Below, in pieces: positions 8,518-16,569 of a stretch of 36,511 nt of DNA; position 1 is the stretch's first letter, and the number at the start of each line of letters is the position of its first letter. Below the pieces are notes generated by a model. That model was not told the origin of the DNA and did no database searches. It worked only from the letters and a program-made list of their open reading frames with translations. The translations under genes were made by a program, and so were the position numbers. Source of the stretch: Stomatobaculum sp. (lineage in GTDB: Bacteria; Bacillota_A; Clostridia; Lachnospirales; Lachnospiraceae). The stretch lies in NCBI GenBank assembly GCA_017449925.1, contig JAFSYO010000010.1, positions 1-36,511 on the forward strand, written 5' to 3'.

Positions 8518-9129
8518 TCAGAAACGGAACTGCTTCAGCGCTGCCTTCAGGATCTGCTCACTGTCCATCTGCTCTGCGCCTTCCACAGCCCGCACTGCCT
8601 TGCCTGCGTCCGAAAGGGAATATCCCAGCTGCACCAGGGCCTCCACCGCCTCGGAGGCGGCGCTGTTCCGCCCGAGAGCTTCTTTCGGAAGTACGGTTCC
8701 CTGTCCCTGGAAATCCTCCAGGTCCTCGAAGGAGATTTTGTCCTTCAGGTCCAGGATGATCCTCTGGGCTGTCTTCATCCCCACACCGGGCGCTCTGGAG
8801 ATCGCTTTCGCATCTTCTGTCAGGACTGCCATCCGAAGGTCATCCGGCGTCATGGTGGAAAGGATGGCCAGCGCCCCCTTCGGCCCGATGCCGTTCACGT
8901 TGATCAGACGGCAGAACATCTCTCTGTCCCGGACGGTCAGGAAACCGTAAAGCGTGAGAGCGTCCTCCGCCACCTTGAGATAGGTGTGGATCATCACTTC
9001 TTCCCCCGTCTTCGGCAGCTGTTCCGTCACCGAAAGGGGTACATGTATATTCAGGCCCACAGCGCCTGCCTGGACGACGATGACATCGCCCTCTTTGGCA
9101 GCCAGGGTCCCCTGCACAAATGAAATCAT
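8518..9129 (-). CDS. ruvA: Holliday junction DNA helicase subunit RuvA
   Basis: 203 residues, close to the usual 190-205. It has an N-terminal OB fold ([25 protein letters not shown]), two helix-hairpin-helix motifs ([13 protein letters not shown] and [16 protein letters not shown]) that bind DNA, and a C-terminal domain III ([13 protein letters not shown]) that contacts RuvB. RuvA tetramers hold the Holliday junction for RuvB. It is the first gene of the long minus-strand train and has its own well-formed promoter; AGGAGAG is the ribosome binding site. Confidence 0.96.
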   Translation of the reverse strand: MISFVQGTLAAKEGDVIVVQAGAVGLNIHVPLSVTEQLPKTGEEVMIHTYLKVAEDALTLYGFLTVRDREMFCRLINVNGIGPKGALAILSTMTPDDLRMAVLTEDAKAISRAPGVGMKTAQRIILDLKDKISFEDLEDFQGQGTVLPKEALGRNSAASEAVEALVQLGYSLSDAGKAVRAVEGAEQMDSEQILKAALKQFRF

Positions 9130-9156
9130 TTTTCTCTCCTCTTGATCTTTCCCCCA

Positions 9157-9185
9157 AGTTTAGCACAGGGTTTTAAATCTGACAA
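9157..9185 (-). promoter_or_regulatory. Sigma-A promoter of the ruvA-ruvB-zapA train
   Basis: Minus-strand -35 TTGTCA (9180-9185), 17-base spacer, -10 TAAACT (9157-9162) with a TG one base upstream (extended -10). It diverges from the yprB-like gene. No SOS (LexA) box of the CGAAC-N4-GTTCG type is visible around it. Confidence 0.7.
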
Positions 9186-9240
9186 TGAAGGAGTATACTT
9201 AGGAAAACACCCGAGGAAAACGCTGAAAGAGAGGACTGTC

Positions 9241-10335
9241 ATGAAAGAATTCACCCGGCCGGAAGCGGTCATATTGTCCTACCCCCTGCGTTCCCTGGGC
9301 GATCCGGACGATTTTCTCTTCCTGGACATCGAGACCACCGGCCTGACGCCGGAGACCGCGCAGATCTATCTGATCGGGGCTCTTTACCACACAGAGGAGT
9401 CCGGGTGGACTCTGCGCCAGTGGTTCGCTGACAGTCTTTCTTCGGAAGAAGAGATCCTCCGCGCTTTCTTTGCTTTTGCTGCTCCCTTCCGGACCCTGGT
9501 CCACTACAATGGCACCAGCTTTGATCTTCCATTTCTGATGCGCTGTGCCGCCCAGTATGGCATCCCGCATCCTTTTGAAGGGATGAACAGCCTGGATCTG
9601 TACCGCGCGGCGCGCCCCTACCGGAAGGTCTTCGGTACCGGCCGGATCAACCAGAAAAGTATGGAGCAGTTCCTCGGTCTTGACCGGGCGGACCGTTTCA
9701 GCGGCGGAGAACTGATCTCCGTCTATCAGAATTATCTGAACTCCGGAGGCACCGCTCTGCTGCAGCAGCTGCTGCTTCACAACGAGGAAGATGTCACCGG
9801 CCTCACAGTTCTCCTGTCCCTGCTGTCCTACCGGGACTTTTTCCTCGGCGGATTCTCCGGGGCTGAAGCCGCGGCGGAAGAAGGAGAAAACGGTCCGGTT
9901 TTCCGGATTCGGCTGAAAGGGAGCTGTTACCTGCCGGTTCCTGTATCCTTTGACAGCGAAAGCTTCTTCCTCGAAGCGCAGGATGACTGCCTTACCATCT
10001 CCCTGCCTTATTTCCAGGGAACGCTCCTCTATTTCTACGAGAATTACCGGGACTACTACTGCCTTCCAGAAGAAGACCGCGTGGTCCACAAAAGCGTGGC
10101 GGAGTTCGTGGACCGTTCCGCGAAGGTAAAGGCCACTGCCCGCACCGCCTGTGTAAAAAAAGATGGTGAATTTTTCCGCGTCACGGGTTCATCCCCCGCC
10201 GGGATGAAGCTGTTCCGCCCCTCTTATGAGAGCAGGGAAAAGTGGACCGACCTGGAAAGTCTGGAACAGGCAGGGGAAGAATCGCTGGTCTGTCTGGCGA
10301 CAGAATGCCTTGCTGCCGCAGGCTTAAGGGAATAA
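9241..10335 (+). CDS. YprB-like RNase H-fold 3'-5' exonuclease
   Basis: 364 residues from the ATG at 9241; GAGAGGA lies 6-8 bases upstream, and the upstream in-frame start has no such site. DEDD exonuclease residues are visible: FLDIETTG (about 28-35), HYNGTSFDLPFL (about 88-99) and HNEEDVTGL (about 180-188). This matches the YprB ribonuclease-H-like family found in Firmicutes; the natural substrate is not established. The C-terminal 160 residues (from about GSCYLPVPVSFD) form a beta-rich region with no family I can name. A TATACT -10 (9194-9199) precedes it, but its -35 is poor. It ends in a hairpin shared with the convergent csp gene. Confidence 0.8.
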   Translation: MKEFTRPEAVILSYPLRSLGDPDDFLFLDIETTGLTPETAQIYLIGALYHTEESGWTLRQWFADSLSSEEEILRAFFAFAAPFRTLVHYNGTSFDLPFLMRCAAQYGIPHPFEGMNSLDLYRAARPYRKVFGTGRINQKSMEQFLGLDRADRFSGGELISVYQNYLNSGGTALLQQLLLHNEEDVTGLTVLLSLLSYRDFFLGGFSGAEAAAEEGENGPVFRIRLKGSCYLPVPVSFDSESFFLEAQDDCLTISLPYFQGTLLYFYENYRDYYCLPEEDRVVHKSVAEFVDRSAKVKATARTACVKKDGEFFRVTGSSPAGMKLFRPSYESREKWTDLESLEQAGEESLVCLATECLAAAGLRE

Positions 10336-10366
10336 GAAAAGAACCGTTCCCTGCGGAACGGCTCTC
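10335..10366 (-). terminator. Terminator of csp, usable on both strands
   Basis: Stem CCGTTCC (10344-10350) and GGAACGG (10355-10361) with a 4-base loop. On the minus strand it is followed by TTCTTTTCTTATT, fitting termination of csp. The plus-strand tail is weaker but may also stop the yprB-like transcript. Confidence 0.75.
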
Positions 10367-10391
10367 TTGGTTAACAACGCAGATAAATATA

Positions 10392-10595
10392 TTATTTAAT
10401 CACAGTTACGTTCGTAGCCTGCGGTCCTTTTGCCCCTTCGACGATGTCATATTCGACCTGTGCGCCTTCCTCGAGGGTCTTGAAGCCTTCCATGTTCAGT
10501 CCGGTGTAGTGGACGAAGACATCATTTCCCTTTTCATCAGAAATAAAACCATAGCCCTTCTGATTGTTAAACCACTTAACAGTACCCTTGCTCAT
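10392..10595 (-). CDS. Cold-shock protein (CspA/CspB family)
   Basis: 67 residues, standard length for a single cold-shock domain. It carries both RNA-binding motifs, KGYGFIS (RNP-1) and DVFVHY (RNP-2), and begins [12 protein letters not shown]. It binds single-stranded RNA and DNA and melts RNA structure. The start at 10595 is set by GGAGGAG about 8 bases upstream; the longer upstream frame is leader sequence. The promoter gives a leader of about 50 bases that contains a small perfect hairpin. Which csp paralogue this is cannot be said. Confidence 0.96.
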   Translation of the reverse strand: MSKGTVKWFNNQKGYGFISDEKGNDVFVHYTGLNMEGFKTLEEGAQVEYDIVEGAKGPQATNVTVIK

Positions 10596-10628
10596 AAATG
10601 AAACTCCTCCAAAAAAGATAATTGCGGT

Positions 10629-10644
10629 TTGCAGCTTTCTGCAA
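10629..10644 (-). promoter_or_regulatory. Hairpin in the csp leader
   Basis: TTGCAG (10629-10634), a 4-base loop and CTGCAA (10639-10644) form a perfect 6-bp stem in the 5' leader of csp, between the promoter and the ribosome binding site. Its effect is unknown; leaders of csp genes are often structured and temperature-responsive. Confidence 0.4.
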
Positions 10645-10652
10645 CTTGATTT

Positions 10653-10681
10653 AGAATAGCATAGAAGAGTAAATGTGTCAA
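10653..10681 (-). promoter_or_regulatory. Sigma-A promoter of csp
   Basis: Minus-strand -35 TTGACA (10676-10681, full consensus), 17-base spacer, -10 TATTCT (10653-10658) with an extended TG. One of the strongest promoters in the window by match to consensus. Confidence 0.85.
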
Positions 10682-10710
10682 ACAATTTCGGGATTCAGAG
10701 GTTGATATTT

Positions 10711-11259
10711 ATGCAATTAGCTAATGCTTATCATCATTTTATAACCATTACGACCCATAAGCTGACTGTGATGGATCTTTGTTTCCGGATCGGGCTGATT
10801 CGTCAGGGAATTCTGCATGATCTGTCCAAATATTCTCCCGAGGAGTTCCGGACAGGGATCCTCTACTACCAGGGAGTCCGCAGTCCCAATGCCGCGGAAA
10901 AGCGCGAGAAAGGATACTCCGTCGCCTGGCTGCATCACAAAGGCAGGAACAAACACCACTATGAATACTGGATCGATGTGGATCCGGCCCGGGACTTCAC
11001 CTTCCAGGGCGTCAAAATGCCTCTGAACTACGTCCTGGAAATGGTCTGCGACCGTATCGCGGCCTCCAAAGTCTACAACGGGGACCGCTACAACGACTCG
11101 ATTCCGTGGGAATATTACCAGGCCCGGACGGAAGCCGACCGTCTTCATCCCGAGACCCGGGCGCTTCTTGAAAAACTGCTGATCATGCTCCGGGACGAAG
11201 GAGAATTCCGGACCCTGGGCTACATGCGCTGGTTAATGAAACACCCTGACCGCTATTGA
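10711..11259 (+). CDS. DUF5662 family protein
   Basis: 182 residues from the ATG at 10711 (AGAGG about 9 bases upstream). An earlier in-frame ATG at 10675 would lie in the csp promoter region and has no ribosome binding site. Seen: HHFITITTHKLTVMDLCFRIGL, then GILHDLSKYSPEEF and a second histidine cluster WLHHKGRNKHHYEYW. His-Asp pairs of this kind suggest a metal-binding, HD-like helical fold, but the biochemical role of DUF5662 proteins is not known. It is found widely in gut Firmicutes. The stop codon lies inside the loop of its terminator hairpin. Confidence 0.75.
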   Translation: MQLANAYHHFITITTHKLTVMDLCFRIGLIRQGILHDLSKYSPEEFRTGILYYQGVRSPNAAEKREKGYSVAWLHHKGRNKHHYEYWIDVDPARDFTFQGVKMPLNYVLEMVCDRIAASKVYNGDRYNDSIPWEYYQARTEADRLHPETRALLEKLLIMLRDEGEFRTLGYMRWLMKHPDRY

Positions 11260-11282
11260 AGCGTGTCAGGGTGTTATTTGTT
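11240..11282 (+). terminator. Terminator overlapping the end of the DUF5662 gene
   Basis: An 11-bp stem AACACCCTGAC (11240-11250) and GTCAGGGTGTT (11265-11275) is followed by ATTTGTT. The loop has a small inner stem CGCT/AGCG and contains the TGA stop codon of the gene. The T tract is short. Confidence 0.65.
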
Positions 11283-11301
11283 ATGCTCATTATTTCGAAT
11301 G

Positions 11302-12180
11302 TCATTTCGCACTCTCAAGGAGTTTCTCCATCTCTTCCACGGAGAAAGTATAGTTCTTTCCGCAGAAATGGCAGTTCATCTCCACGGGCTTCCCTTCATC
11401 GATCATGCTCCGGAGTTCCTTTTCCCCCACGGAGATCAGCGCCTTCTCCACCCGCTGCCTGGTGCAGCCGCAATGGTACTGGCAGGGCATTTTGTCCGTA
11501 AACTGCAGCTCCATGTCTCCGAGGATCAGCGTAAGAAGATCCTCCGGTGTTTTAGAGCTTCTGTAAAAAGTGGTGACGGAATCGATCCCCTTCAGCCTGT
11601 CCTCCAGGGCCGACACGGTCTCCTCCGGGCAGCCGGGCATCAGCTGGATGATAAATCCGCCGGCACAGTTCACGGTATGATCCGGGTCGACCAGGACCCC
11701 CAGCCCCACGCTGGAGGGCACCTGCTCGCTGGATGCGTAGTAGTACGCGATATCCTCCGCGATCTCGCCGGACACCAGCTTGACCTGTCCCACGTAGGGC
11801 TCCTTCATCCCGATGTCGGAGATCGTCGTGAGGATCCCTTCTCCCAGCGCTCCGGAAACATCCAGCTTGCCTTTTTCGTTCGGCGGCAGGATCACCGCAG
11901 ACTCGTACGGATATCCCTTTACGTTTCCTTTGCAGTCCGCAGTGACAAGGATCCCGCGCATAGGACCGGTGCCGTCGATCTTCAGTGTCAGAAGATCCTG
12001 TTCATCCTTCATCATGGCGCCCATCATCAGCCCGGCTGCCATGAGTCTCCCCAGGGCCGCCGTCGCCACGGGGCTGGTGCTATGGATCTTCCGTGCCTCC
12101 TCCGTCAGTTCCGCGGTTGTCACGGCAAAAGCGCGGACATAACCTCCTGCTGCGTAGGCGCGGACCATGTAATCTTTCAT
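11302..12180 (-). CDS. hslO: Hsp33 redox-regulated chaperone
   Basis: 292 residues, standard length. The N-terminal domain begins MKDYMVRAYAAGGYVRAFAV. The C-terminal zinc switch has the four cysteines CGC (about 237-239) and CHFC (about 270-273). Under oxidation these cysteines release zinc and form disulfides, which activates holdase function in the cytoplasm. It is the last gene of a group with the methyltransferase (4-base gap) and SEC-C gene, all from one promoter at 13543-13571. It faces the DUF5662 gene; the two 3' ends are about 40 bases apart. Confidence 0.95.
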   Translation of the reverse strand: MKDYMVRAYAAGGYVRAFAVTTAELTEEARKIHSTSPVATAALGRLMAAGLMMGAMMKDEQDLLTLKIDGTGPMRGILVTADCKGNVKGYPYESAVILPPNEKGKLDVSGALGEGILTTISDIGMKEPYVGQVKLVSGEIAEDIAYYYASSEQVPSSVGLGVLVDPDHTVNCAGGFIIQLMPGCPEETVSALEDRLKGIDSVTTFYRSSKTPEDLLTLILGDMELQFTDKMPCQYHCGCTRQRVEKALISVGEKELRSMIDEGKPVEMNCHFCGKNYTFSVEEMEKLLESAK

Positions 12181-12184
12181 TTCC

Positions 12185-12982
12185 TCAGTCCTCTCCTGCC
12201 GGAAGCTTCTCCTCCGGCTTCTTTCCTCTTTCGCCCAGCGTGATCAGGAGGCGCTCCGTGGATTCTCCCGGCATGGCCATGGTATCTGCGTCCACGCAGT
12301 CCAGCCAGAGCATTCCGGCCTCAAAAGCCGCAGATTTCAGCTCTTCCACTGTGTACGCCTTCTGCAGATGCGTCTCCGTAAAGCGGCGGAATCTGGCGTT
12401 CTCCCCTTCTCCTCCATCCAGGATGTAGAGCGTCAGGTCGTATTCGTTGATCTGGGTCACCGGATCATAGGAATTCTCCCAGATAAAGCTTCCGATATCC
12501 CTCGTCTCGGCGATGGTATTGTCCGCCAGGATATGCTCATATTTCCGGATCGTGTTGCAGTCGAACACAAAGATCCCGTCCGGATCCAGATAGTTGTTGA
12601 CCCCGCGGAACACCGTCACCAGGTCCTGCCTGGTCAGGATGTAATTGATCGAATCGCAGCGGCTCACAAAAGCCCGGCAGGTCCCGTACAGCTCAAAGGA
12701 TCTCATATCCTGACACAGGTACAGGATATCGTGCCTGCTCTCAAGCTTTTTCTCCATGGCGATCTCCAGCATGTCCGCGGAGCTGTCGATACCGATCATA
12801 TCATAGCCCTTCGCTGCCAGACGCTCCGTCAGGCTGCCGGTCCCGCAGCCGAGATCGCCGACGATCCCGTCGTTGATTCCGTATTCCTTAAGGATCTTCA
12901 CAAGTTCCGCACACCAGGCATCGTAAGGAACATTGTCCATGAACAGGTCGTACACCTGGGCAAAAGATGTGTATGCTTCCAT
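12185..12982 (-). CDS. Class I SAM-dependent methyltransferase
   Basis: 265 residues. Motif I GDLGCGTGSLTERLAAKG (about 42-59) binds S-adenosylmethionine, followed by the acidic IGIDSSADMLEIA and the post-I segment LCQDMRSFEL. VFDCNTIRKYEHI follows in the core. The family is a small-molecule or protein methyltransferase common in Firmicutes, next to AI-2E or hslO genes; the substrate cannot be inferred. AAAGGATG lies upstream of the ATG. It sits 15 bases after the SEC-C gene and 4 bases before hslO. Confidence 0.88.
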   Translation of the reverse strand: MEAYTSFAQVYDLFMDNVPYDAWCAELVKILKEYGINDGIVGDLGCGTGSLTERLAAKGYDMIGIDSSADMLEIAMEKKLESRHDILYLCQDMRSFELYGTCRAFVSRCDSINYILTRQDLVTVFRGVNNYLDPDGIFVFDCNTIRKYEHILADNTIAETRDIGSFIWENSYDPVTQINEYDLTLYILDGGEGENARFRRFTETHLQKAYTVEELKSAAFEAGMLWLDCVDADTMAMPGESTERLLITLGERGKKPEEKLPAGED

Positions 12983-12997
12983 CTTATTTCATCCTTT

Positions 12998-13498
12998 TTA
13001 ACGTCCGCAGCAATGTTTGTATTTCTTTCCGGAACCACAGGGACAGGGATCGTTTCTGCCGATCTTATGGGGCTTCCTGACTGTGCCGCTGGCTTTCTGC
13101 TGCTTGTACAGCTCTTTCCGCTTTTCTTCCGTCAGGATGGTCTCCCACTGGGGCAGGTTGTAAAGCCAGGTGGCCTTTGCCTCGACCATGTTGTAGTAAA
13201 GCTTCTCCGGATCGATCTCCAGGCGGACGGGGGTGTCCTCCTCCATGGTCTCGATGGGATTCGCTTCCTTCAGGCTGTCGTTGATGCCGTCCAGGAAACC
13301 TGTCATGGTCTGCACGTCAGTTCCGAACTTCTCAGCCAGTTCCGCCACCGTGCCGCTTTCCACCGCGGTCACGTCTGCCAGAAGCTTTTCATAAATACCC
13401 TTTTCAACAGCAAAATAGTCCTTCCAGAGGGATTCCTTCTCCTGGTTGTCCGTGCCGTCTCCGTATGCCTTTGCTCTCCAGTTCTCAAGTAACGTCAT
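12998..13498 (-). CDS. SEC-C motif protein
   Basis: 166 residues. The last 22 residues are the zinc-binding SEC-C motif ([20 protein letters not shown]) that SecA carries at its C-terminus. The rest is a helical domain ([32 protein letters not shown]) that I do not recognise beyond small SEC-C proteins of Lachnospiraceae. It may contact SecB-like partners or ribosomes, but that is inference. First gene of its transcript, with a good promoter overlapping the end of the AI-2E gene. Confidence 0.82.
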   Translation of the reverse strand: MTLLENWRAKAYGDGTDNQEKESLWKDYFAVEKGIYEKLLADVTAVESGTVAELAEKFGTDVQTMTGFLDGINDSLKEANPIETMEEDTPVRLEIDPEKLYYNMVEAKATWLYNLPQWETILTEEKRKELYKQQKASGTVRKPHKIGRNDPCPCGSGKKYKHCCGR

Positions 13499-13542
13499 GA
13501 AAATGCACCGCCTTTTCTATCTCTGAAATTTATTATTCGTCC

Positions 13543-13571
13543 AGTATAATCTACTTTTTCCCGGAATGCAA
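13543..13571 (-). promoter_or_regulatory. Sigma-A promoter of SEC-C gene-methyltransferase-hslO
   Basis: Minus-strand -35 TTGCAT (13566-13571), 17 bases, -10 TATACT (13543-13548). The -35 lies inside the 3' end of the AI-2E transporter gene and the -10 just beyond its stop codon. Confidence 0.65.
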
Positions 13572-14807
13572 ACTGCTCTTTGAAACAGGCAGTCCGGTCT
13601 CCACATCGATATGGTCCAGCTCCCGGTATATCATCGGGTCCTCCGGGAGGTTCTTCTTGTCCAGACGGCGCAGCACCATCTTGGTGAACTGCCGGGAGAT
13701 GACCGCGAAGGTCGGGATGCCGATGATCATGCCGACGATCCCCCAGATGCCGCCGAAGAACAGGATGGAGAACAGCACCCAGAAGCTGGATACCCCCGTG
13801 GTGGAGCCGAGGATCTTCGGCCCGATAATGTTCCCGTCCAGCTGCTGCAGAAGGAGGATCAGGACGGCGAACTGGAGCGCGCTGACCGGCTTCACCATAA
13901 GAAGGATCAGAATGCTGGGGATGGCGCCGATAAACGGCCCGAAGAAGGGGATGATGTTCGTGACCGCCACGATCACGCTGATCACCAGGGCGTAAGGCAT
14001 CTTCAGCAGCGCCATCGCGATGTAGCAGATCACGCCGACGATGGCGGAATCGATGATCTTGCCGACGATGAATTTCGAGAACACGTTGGCGATGAAGCGC
14101 ATCTCCTCCACGAGGCTGTTGGCCGTGGCAAGCGGCAGAAAAGCATAGGCGGCGCGCTTGCACTGACTCGCCAGCCGCTTCTTCATGTTCAGAAGGTATG
14201 CCATGACGATGATGCCGATGAAGAAGCTGCCCAGGACGCCGACCAGCTTCTTCACGCCGCTGGTGATGCCGGTCAGGTATTTGTTGATATTCGGGAGCAC
14301 ATTGGTATTCACCCAGGACATGAAGGTCTTGTAGAACTGAGTGTAGTACCGGAGCGCAGTATCCCTGCCCTCGGGATTGTCCCGGAACATGCTTTCTATC
14401 AGAGTCTCCACACTGTTGACGCTGTCGGGGATCCGGCCGTACAGCTCCATGAAGCCCGAGATCAGCTGCGGGATCACCATGCTGATCAGGGCAGTCAGGA
14501 AGGCCAGGATCAGGATGATGCAGAACAGCGTCGCGGCAAAACGGCTGAGCACGTCCGCCGTCTTGTTTTTTCCCCGGTCCTTCAGGGGAACGATGAGGGC
14601 CCGGACCCGTTCAAAAAGAGGTGTCATCAGGAAGGCCATGACACAGCCGTAAATGATCGGCATCAGTATGTCGATGATCTTTAAAAGGAACTCCTTCACC
14701 CCTGTAAAATTATGCATGATGAAATAGACCACCAGCGAAGCAGCGATCACGGAAAATGCAGTCAGCCCCCAGGCAATTCGTTCACGGTGTCTTTCTTTGA
14801 ACATCAT
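13551..14807 (-). CDS. AI-2E family transporter (PerM/YdiK-like)
   Basis: 418 residues with about eight hydrophobic segments: an N-terminal pair (about 15-31 and 42-65), one near 75-100, then a soluble region (about 105-190) and a C-terminal bundle. The family motif in the last third reads NIIPFFGPFIGAIPS, followed by GNIIGPKILG and FWVLFSILFFGGIWGIVGM. Family members include the putative AI-2 exporter TqsA and Na+/H+ antiporters, so the substrate is open. A GAGGTAG site precedes the start. There is room for only about 30 bases between it and the terminator of the 6S RNA gene, and no promoter is visible there. Confidence 0.87.
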   Translation of the reverse strand: MMFKERHRERIAWGLTAFSVIAASLVVYFIMHNFTGVKEFLLKIIDILMPIIYGCVMAFLMTPLFERVRALIVPLKDRGKNKTADVLSRFAATLFCIILILAFLTALISMVIPQLISGFMELYGRIPDSVNSVETLIESMFRDNPEGRDTALRYYTQFYKTFMSWVNTNVLPNINKYLTGITSGVKKLVGVLGSFFIGIIVMAYLLNMKKRLASQCKRAAYAFLPLATANSLVEEMRFIANVFSKFIVGKIIDSAIVGVICYIAMALLKMPYALVISVIVAVTNIIPFFGPFIGAIPSILILLMVKPVSALQFAVLILLLQQLDGNIIGPKILGSTTGVSSFWVLFSILFFGGIWGIVGMIIGIPTFAVISRQFTKMVLRRLDKKNLPEDPMIYRELDHIDVETGLPVSKSSLHSGKK

Positions 14808-14835
14808 AACACTACCTCATATCGCTCCGGATTTC

Positions 14836-14867
14836 CTAAAATAAAAAGACAGTGCCTGGCACTGTCT
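14836..14867 (-). terminator. Terminator of the 6S RNA gene
   Basis: AGACAGTGC and GCACTGTCT (14847-14855 and 14859-14867) form a 9-bp stem with a 3-base loop. On the minus strand it is followed directly by TTTTATTTT. Only some 30 bases separate it from the AI-2E transporter start. Confidence 0.85.
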
Positions 14868-14879
14868 GAAATACATATG

Positions 14880-15062
14880 ATAAGCAGCCCCAAAATGCCG
14901 GTCTTACTTATTGACGCCTGGCCGAGCCAGGTGGGTGACCGCTCCCGGACATCTGCCTTCCGTCCGAAACGGCCTGACATCCGAACAGGAATATAGTCTC
15001 CCGATAAAGAATTTGCAGGTTCAAAATTGGCAAGATTATCGAACATCCCAGGCGCTGCTTAT
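14880..15062 (-). ncRNA. ssrS: 6S RNA
   Basis: About 183 bases, the usual size. The ends pair perfectly: ATAAGCAGC at the 5' side (15054-15062) with GCTGCTTAT at the 3' side (14880-14888), which makes the closing stem. The 5' arm CTGGGATGTTCGATAATC resembles the conserved 6S 5' arm (CUGAGAUGUUCG in E. coli), and CCAATTTTGAACCTGCAAAT resembles the TTGAACC segment of Bacillus 6S-1. 6S RNA mimics an open promoter and holds housekeeping RNA polymerase in stationary phase. A U-rich terminator follows at 14836-14867. The exact mature ends are inferred from the closing stem; Firmicutes often have two 6S RNAs. Confidence 0.8.
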
Positions 15063-15116
15063 ATGCGGTTTCACTATGCTCGCGGCCAGAACCGTTCACA
15101 TAAAACTTACACTATT

Positions 15117-15145
15117 ATTATATCTTCCGAACCGTTATAAGTAAA
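15117..15145 (-). promoter_or_regulatory. Promoter upstream of 6S RNA
   Basis: Minus-strand -35 TTTACT (15140-15145), 17 bases, perfect -10 TATAAT (15117-15122). It would start about 45 bases before the closing stem, so the precursor would need 5' trimming; a weaker CATAGT element lies nearer to the mature end. GAACCGTT is repeated at 15129-15136 and 15089-15096. The rest of 15146-15205 is AT-rich and shows no clear terminator for the acetyltransferase gene. Confidence 0.55.
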
Positions 15146-15205
15146 GCGGGATTCTCGAAAAATAACATTATATGCGCCTTTTTTGTGCCTTTTTATGCGC
15201 TTTCT

Positions 15206-15889
15206 TTACAGGTCCTCCACGGATATCTCGTATACCTGGTATTCCCGGGTGCATCTGAAGCCCTGCTTCTCCGCCAGCATCACCGTGAACCGGCTGGAGG
15301 CGTCCCATTCCGGACGGATGCCCTTCTCCATACAGGCGAGGATCACGCTGGCGGCGGAGGCCGTCGCCATGCCCCGTTTCCGGTAGCCTTTTCTGGTGAT
15401 GATCTCCACCTCCATCAGCTCCGGTGAAAGGATGCAGCCGGTACAGCCGCTGACGATGATCCCGTCCTCAAGAGACGCGTAGCAGGTGCCCTCCGCGACC
15501 GCCCGTTCCGGGTCGGAAAGGCCGTTGACGAAGTCGCTGCTCCACTCCTCTGCCGCGGCCTTGGCCATGATCTCTTCATCAAAGGGCTTCAGGCAGAAGC
15601 CTTCCGGAAAGGCCGCCACGGCTCTTCTGAGCCGCTCCTCATCGTAGGTCGTGCTGTCTCCCTCCAGGTGAAAACGGGTCACAGTCCGGAACCGACCGGG
15701 AAACACGTCTTCGATCCAGCGGCCCCATCTTGCGTCCCCGGGCACCAGGCGGGAAGACCCGCACTCAGTGCAGAGGGCGTTGTACAGCGCGATCCTCTCC
15801 GGGCCCCTCGGGGTGATCCCATCCAGATACGCGAACTTTCCCTCCTGCGTCAGCGTGAACGAAGACGCGGAATAAACGATCTCTCTCAT
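15206..15889 (-). CDS. GNAT-family acetyltransferase
   Basis: 227 residues from the ATG at 15889, fixed by AAGGAGGA 6 bases upstream; the longer frame runs back into the HAD gene. The acetyl-CoA-binding region of the GNAT fold reads VEIITRKGYRKRGMATASAASVILACMEKGI (around 165-195; the RxxGxA motif is RKRGMA), followed by WDASSRFTVMLAEKQGFR, the usual beta6-beta7 end. The first 120 residues are a separate N-terminal domain, as in the GNAT_acetyltran group. The acceptor is unknown. It lies 11 bases after the HAD gene on the same strand. Confidence 0.8.
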   Translation of the reverse strand: MREIVYSASSFTLTQEGKFAYLDGITPRGPERIALYNALCTECGSSRLVPGDARWGRWIEDVFPGRFRTVTRFHLEGDSTTYDEERLRRAVAAFPEGFCLKPFDEEIMAKAAAEEWSSDFVNGLSDPERAVAEGTCYASLEDGIIVSGCTGCILSPELMEVEIITRKGYRKRGMATASAASVILACMEKGIRPEWDASSRFTVMLAEKQGFRCTREYQVYEISVEDL

Positions 15890-15900
15890 GAGTCCTCCTT

Positions 15901-16569
15901 TCAGGCACTGAATGCCGACAAGTACAGACTGCGGATCTCCTCCGGTGCGCCGAGAATGGCTTCGGGGCGGAACTGCTCCAGTTCCTCCCTTTCCCGGAAT
16001 CCCCAGAGTACGCCGACCGTATGCACGCCGGCCCTGCTCCCGGTCTCCATGTCCGTTCCCGTATCTCCGAAATACAGACATTCCTCCGGCGCCGCCCCGA
16101 GATCCCGGAGCAGCGCAAGCAGGGAAGAGGGATCCGGTTTTAACGGGATCCCCGGCTGTTCCCCGCGGACAATTTCAAACATCTCCCTGCCGAAGGCGCC
16201 GTAGATATTGTCCTCCGTGCGGGACTGGGGCTTGTTGGAAAGCACGGCCAGCTTCAGTCCCCGGGATCTCAGGAAGGCCAGCGCCTCCCGCATCCCCTCG
16301 TAGGGTTCCACCCGGTATCCGCAGTGCTGCTGAAACACTTCTCCGTATCTCCGGGACACCGGTTCCAGCAGCGCCTCAGTATCCGCTCCGAAATAATCCA
16401 GCGACCTCCTGCAGTAATTCAGGGAGCCGTTCCCGACATAGCGCTTCACCTGGGCCAGGGAGATCTCCCCGAGGCCGAATTCCGCCAGTGTCAGGTTTAT
16501 GGATTTCTGAAGTGCATATAATGTATTCAAAAGTGTTCCATCCAGGTCAAAGACGCAGCACCGGATCAA
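15901..16569 (-). CDS. HAD hydrolase, phosphoglycolate phosphatase-like
   Basis: 222 residues. HAD motif I FDLDGTLLNT (nucleophile D8, acid D10), helical C1 cap (about 15-80), motif II AVLSNKP, motif III K near GIPLKPDPSSL and motif IV YFGDTGTDMETG are all present. This arrangement is the Gph subfamily, which dephosphorylates phosphoglycolate or similar small phosphoesters; the real substrate cannot be read. Its ATG overlaps the putP stop (ATGA). The acetyltransferase gene follows after 11 bases, so putP-HAD-GNAT look like one transcript. Confidence 0.88.
   Translation of the reverse strand: MIRCCVFDLDGTLLNTLYALQKSINLTLAEFGLGEISLAQVKRYVGNGSLNYCRRSLDYFGADTEALLEPVSRRYGEVFQQHCGYRVEPYEGMREALAFLRSRGLKLAVLSNKPQSRTEDNIYGAFGREMFEIVRGEQPGIPLKPDPSSLLALLRDLGAAPEECLYFGDTGTDMETGSRAGVHTVGVLWGFREREELEQFRPEAILGAPEEIRSLYLSAFSA

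Noticed and set aside
14908..15144. Short reading frames in the 6S RNA region
   Set aside because: They overlap a well-folded RNA with its own promoter and terminator and have no ribosome binding sites.
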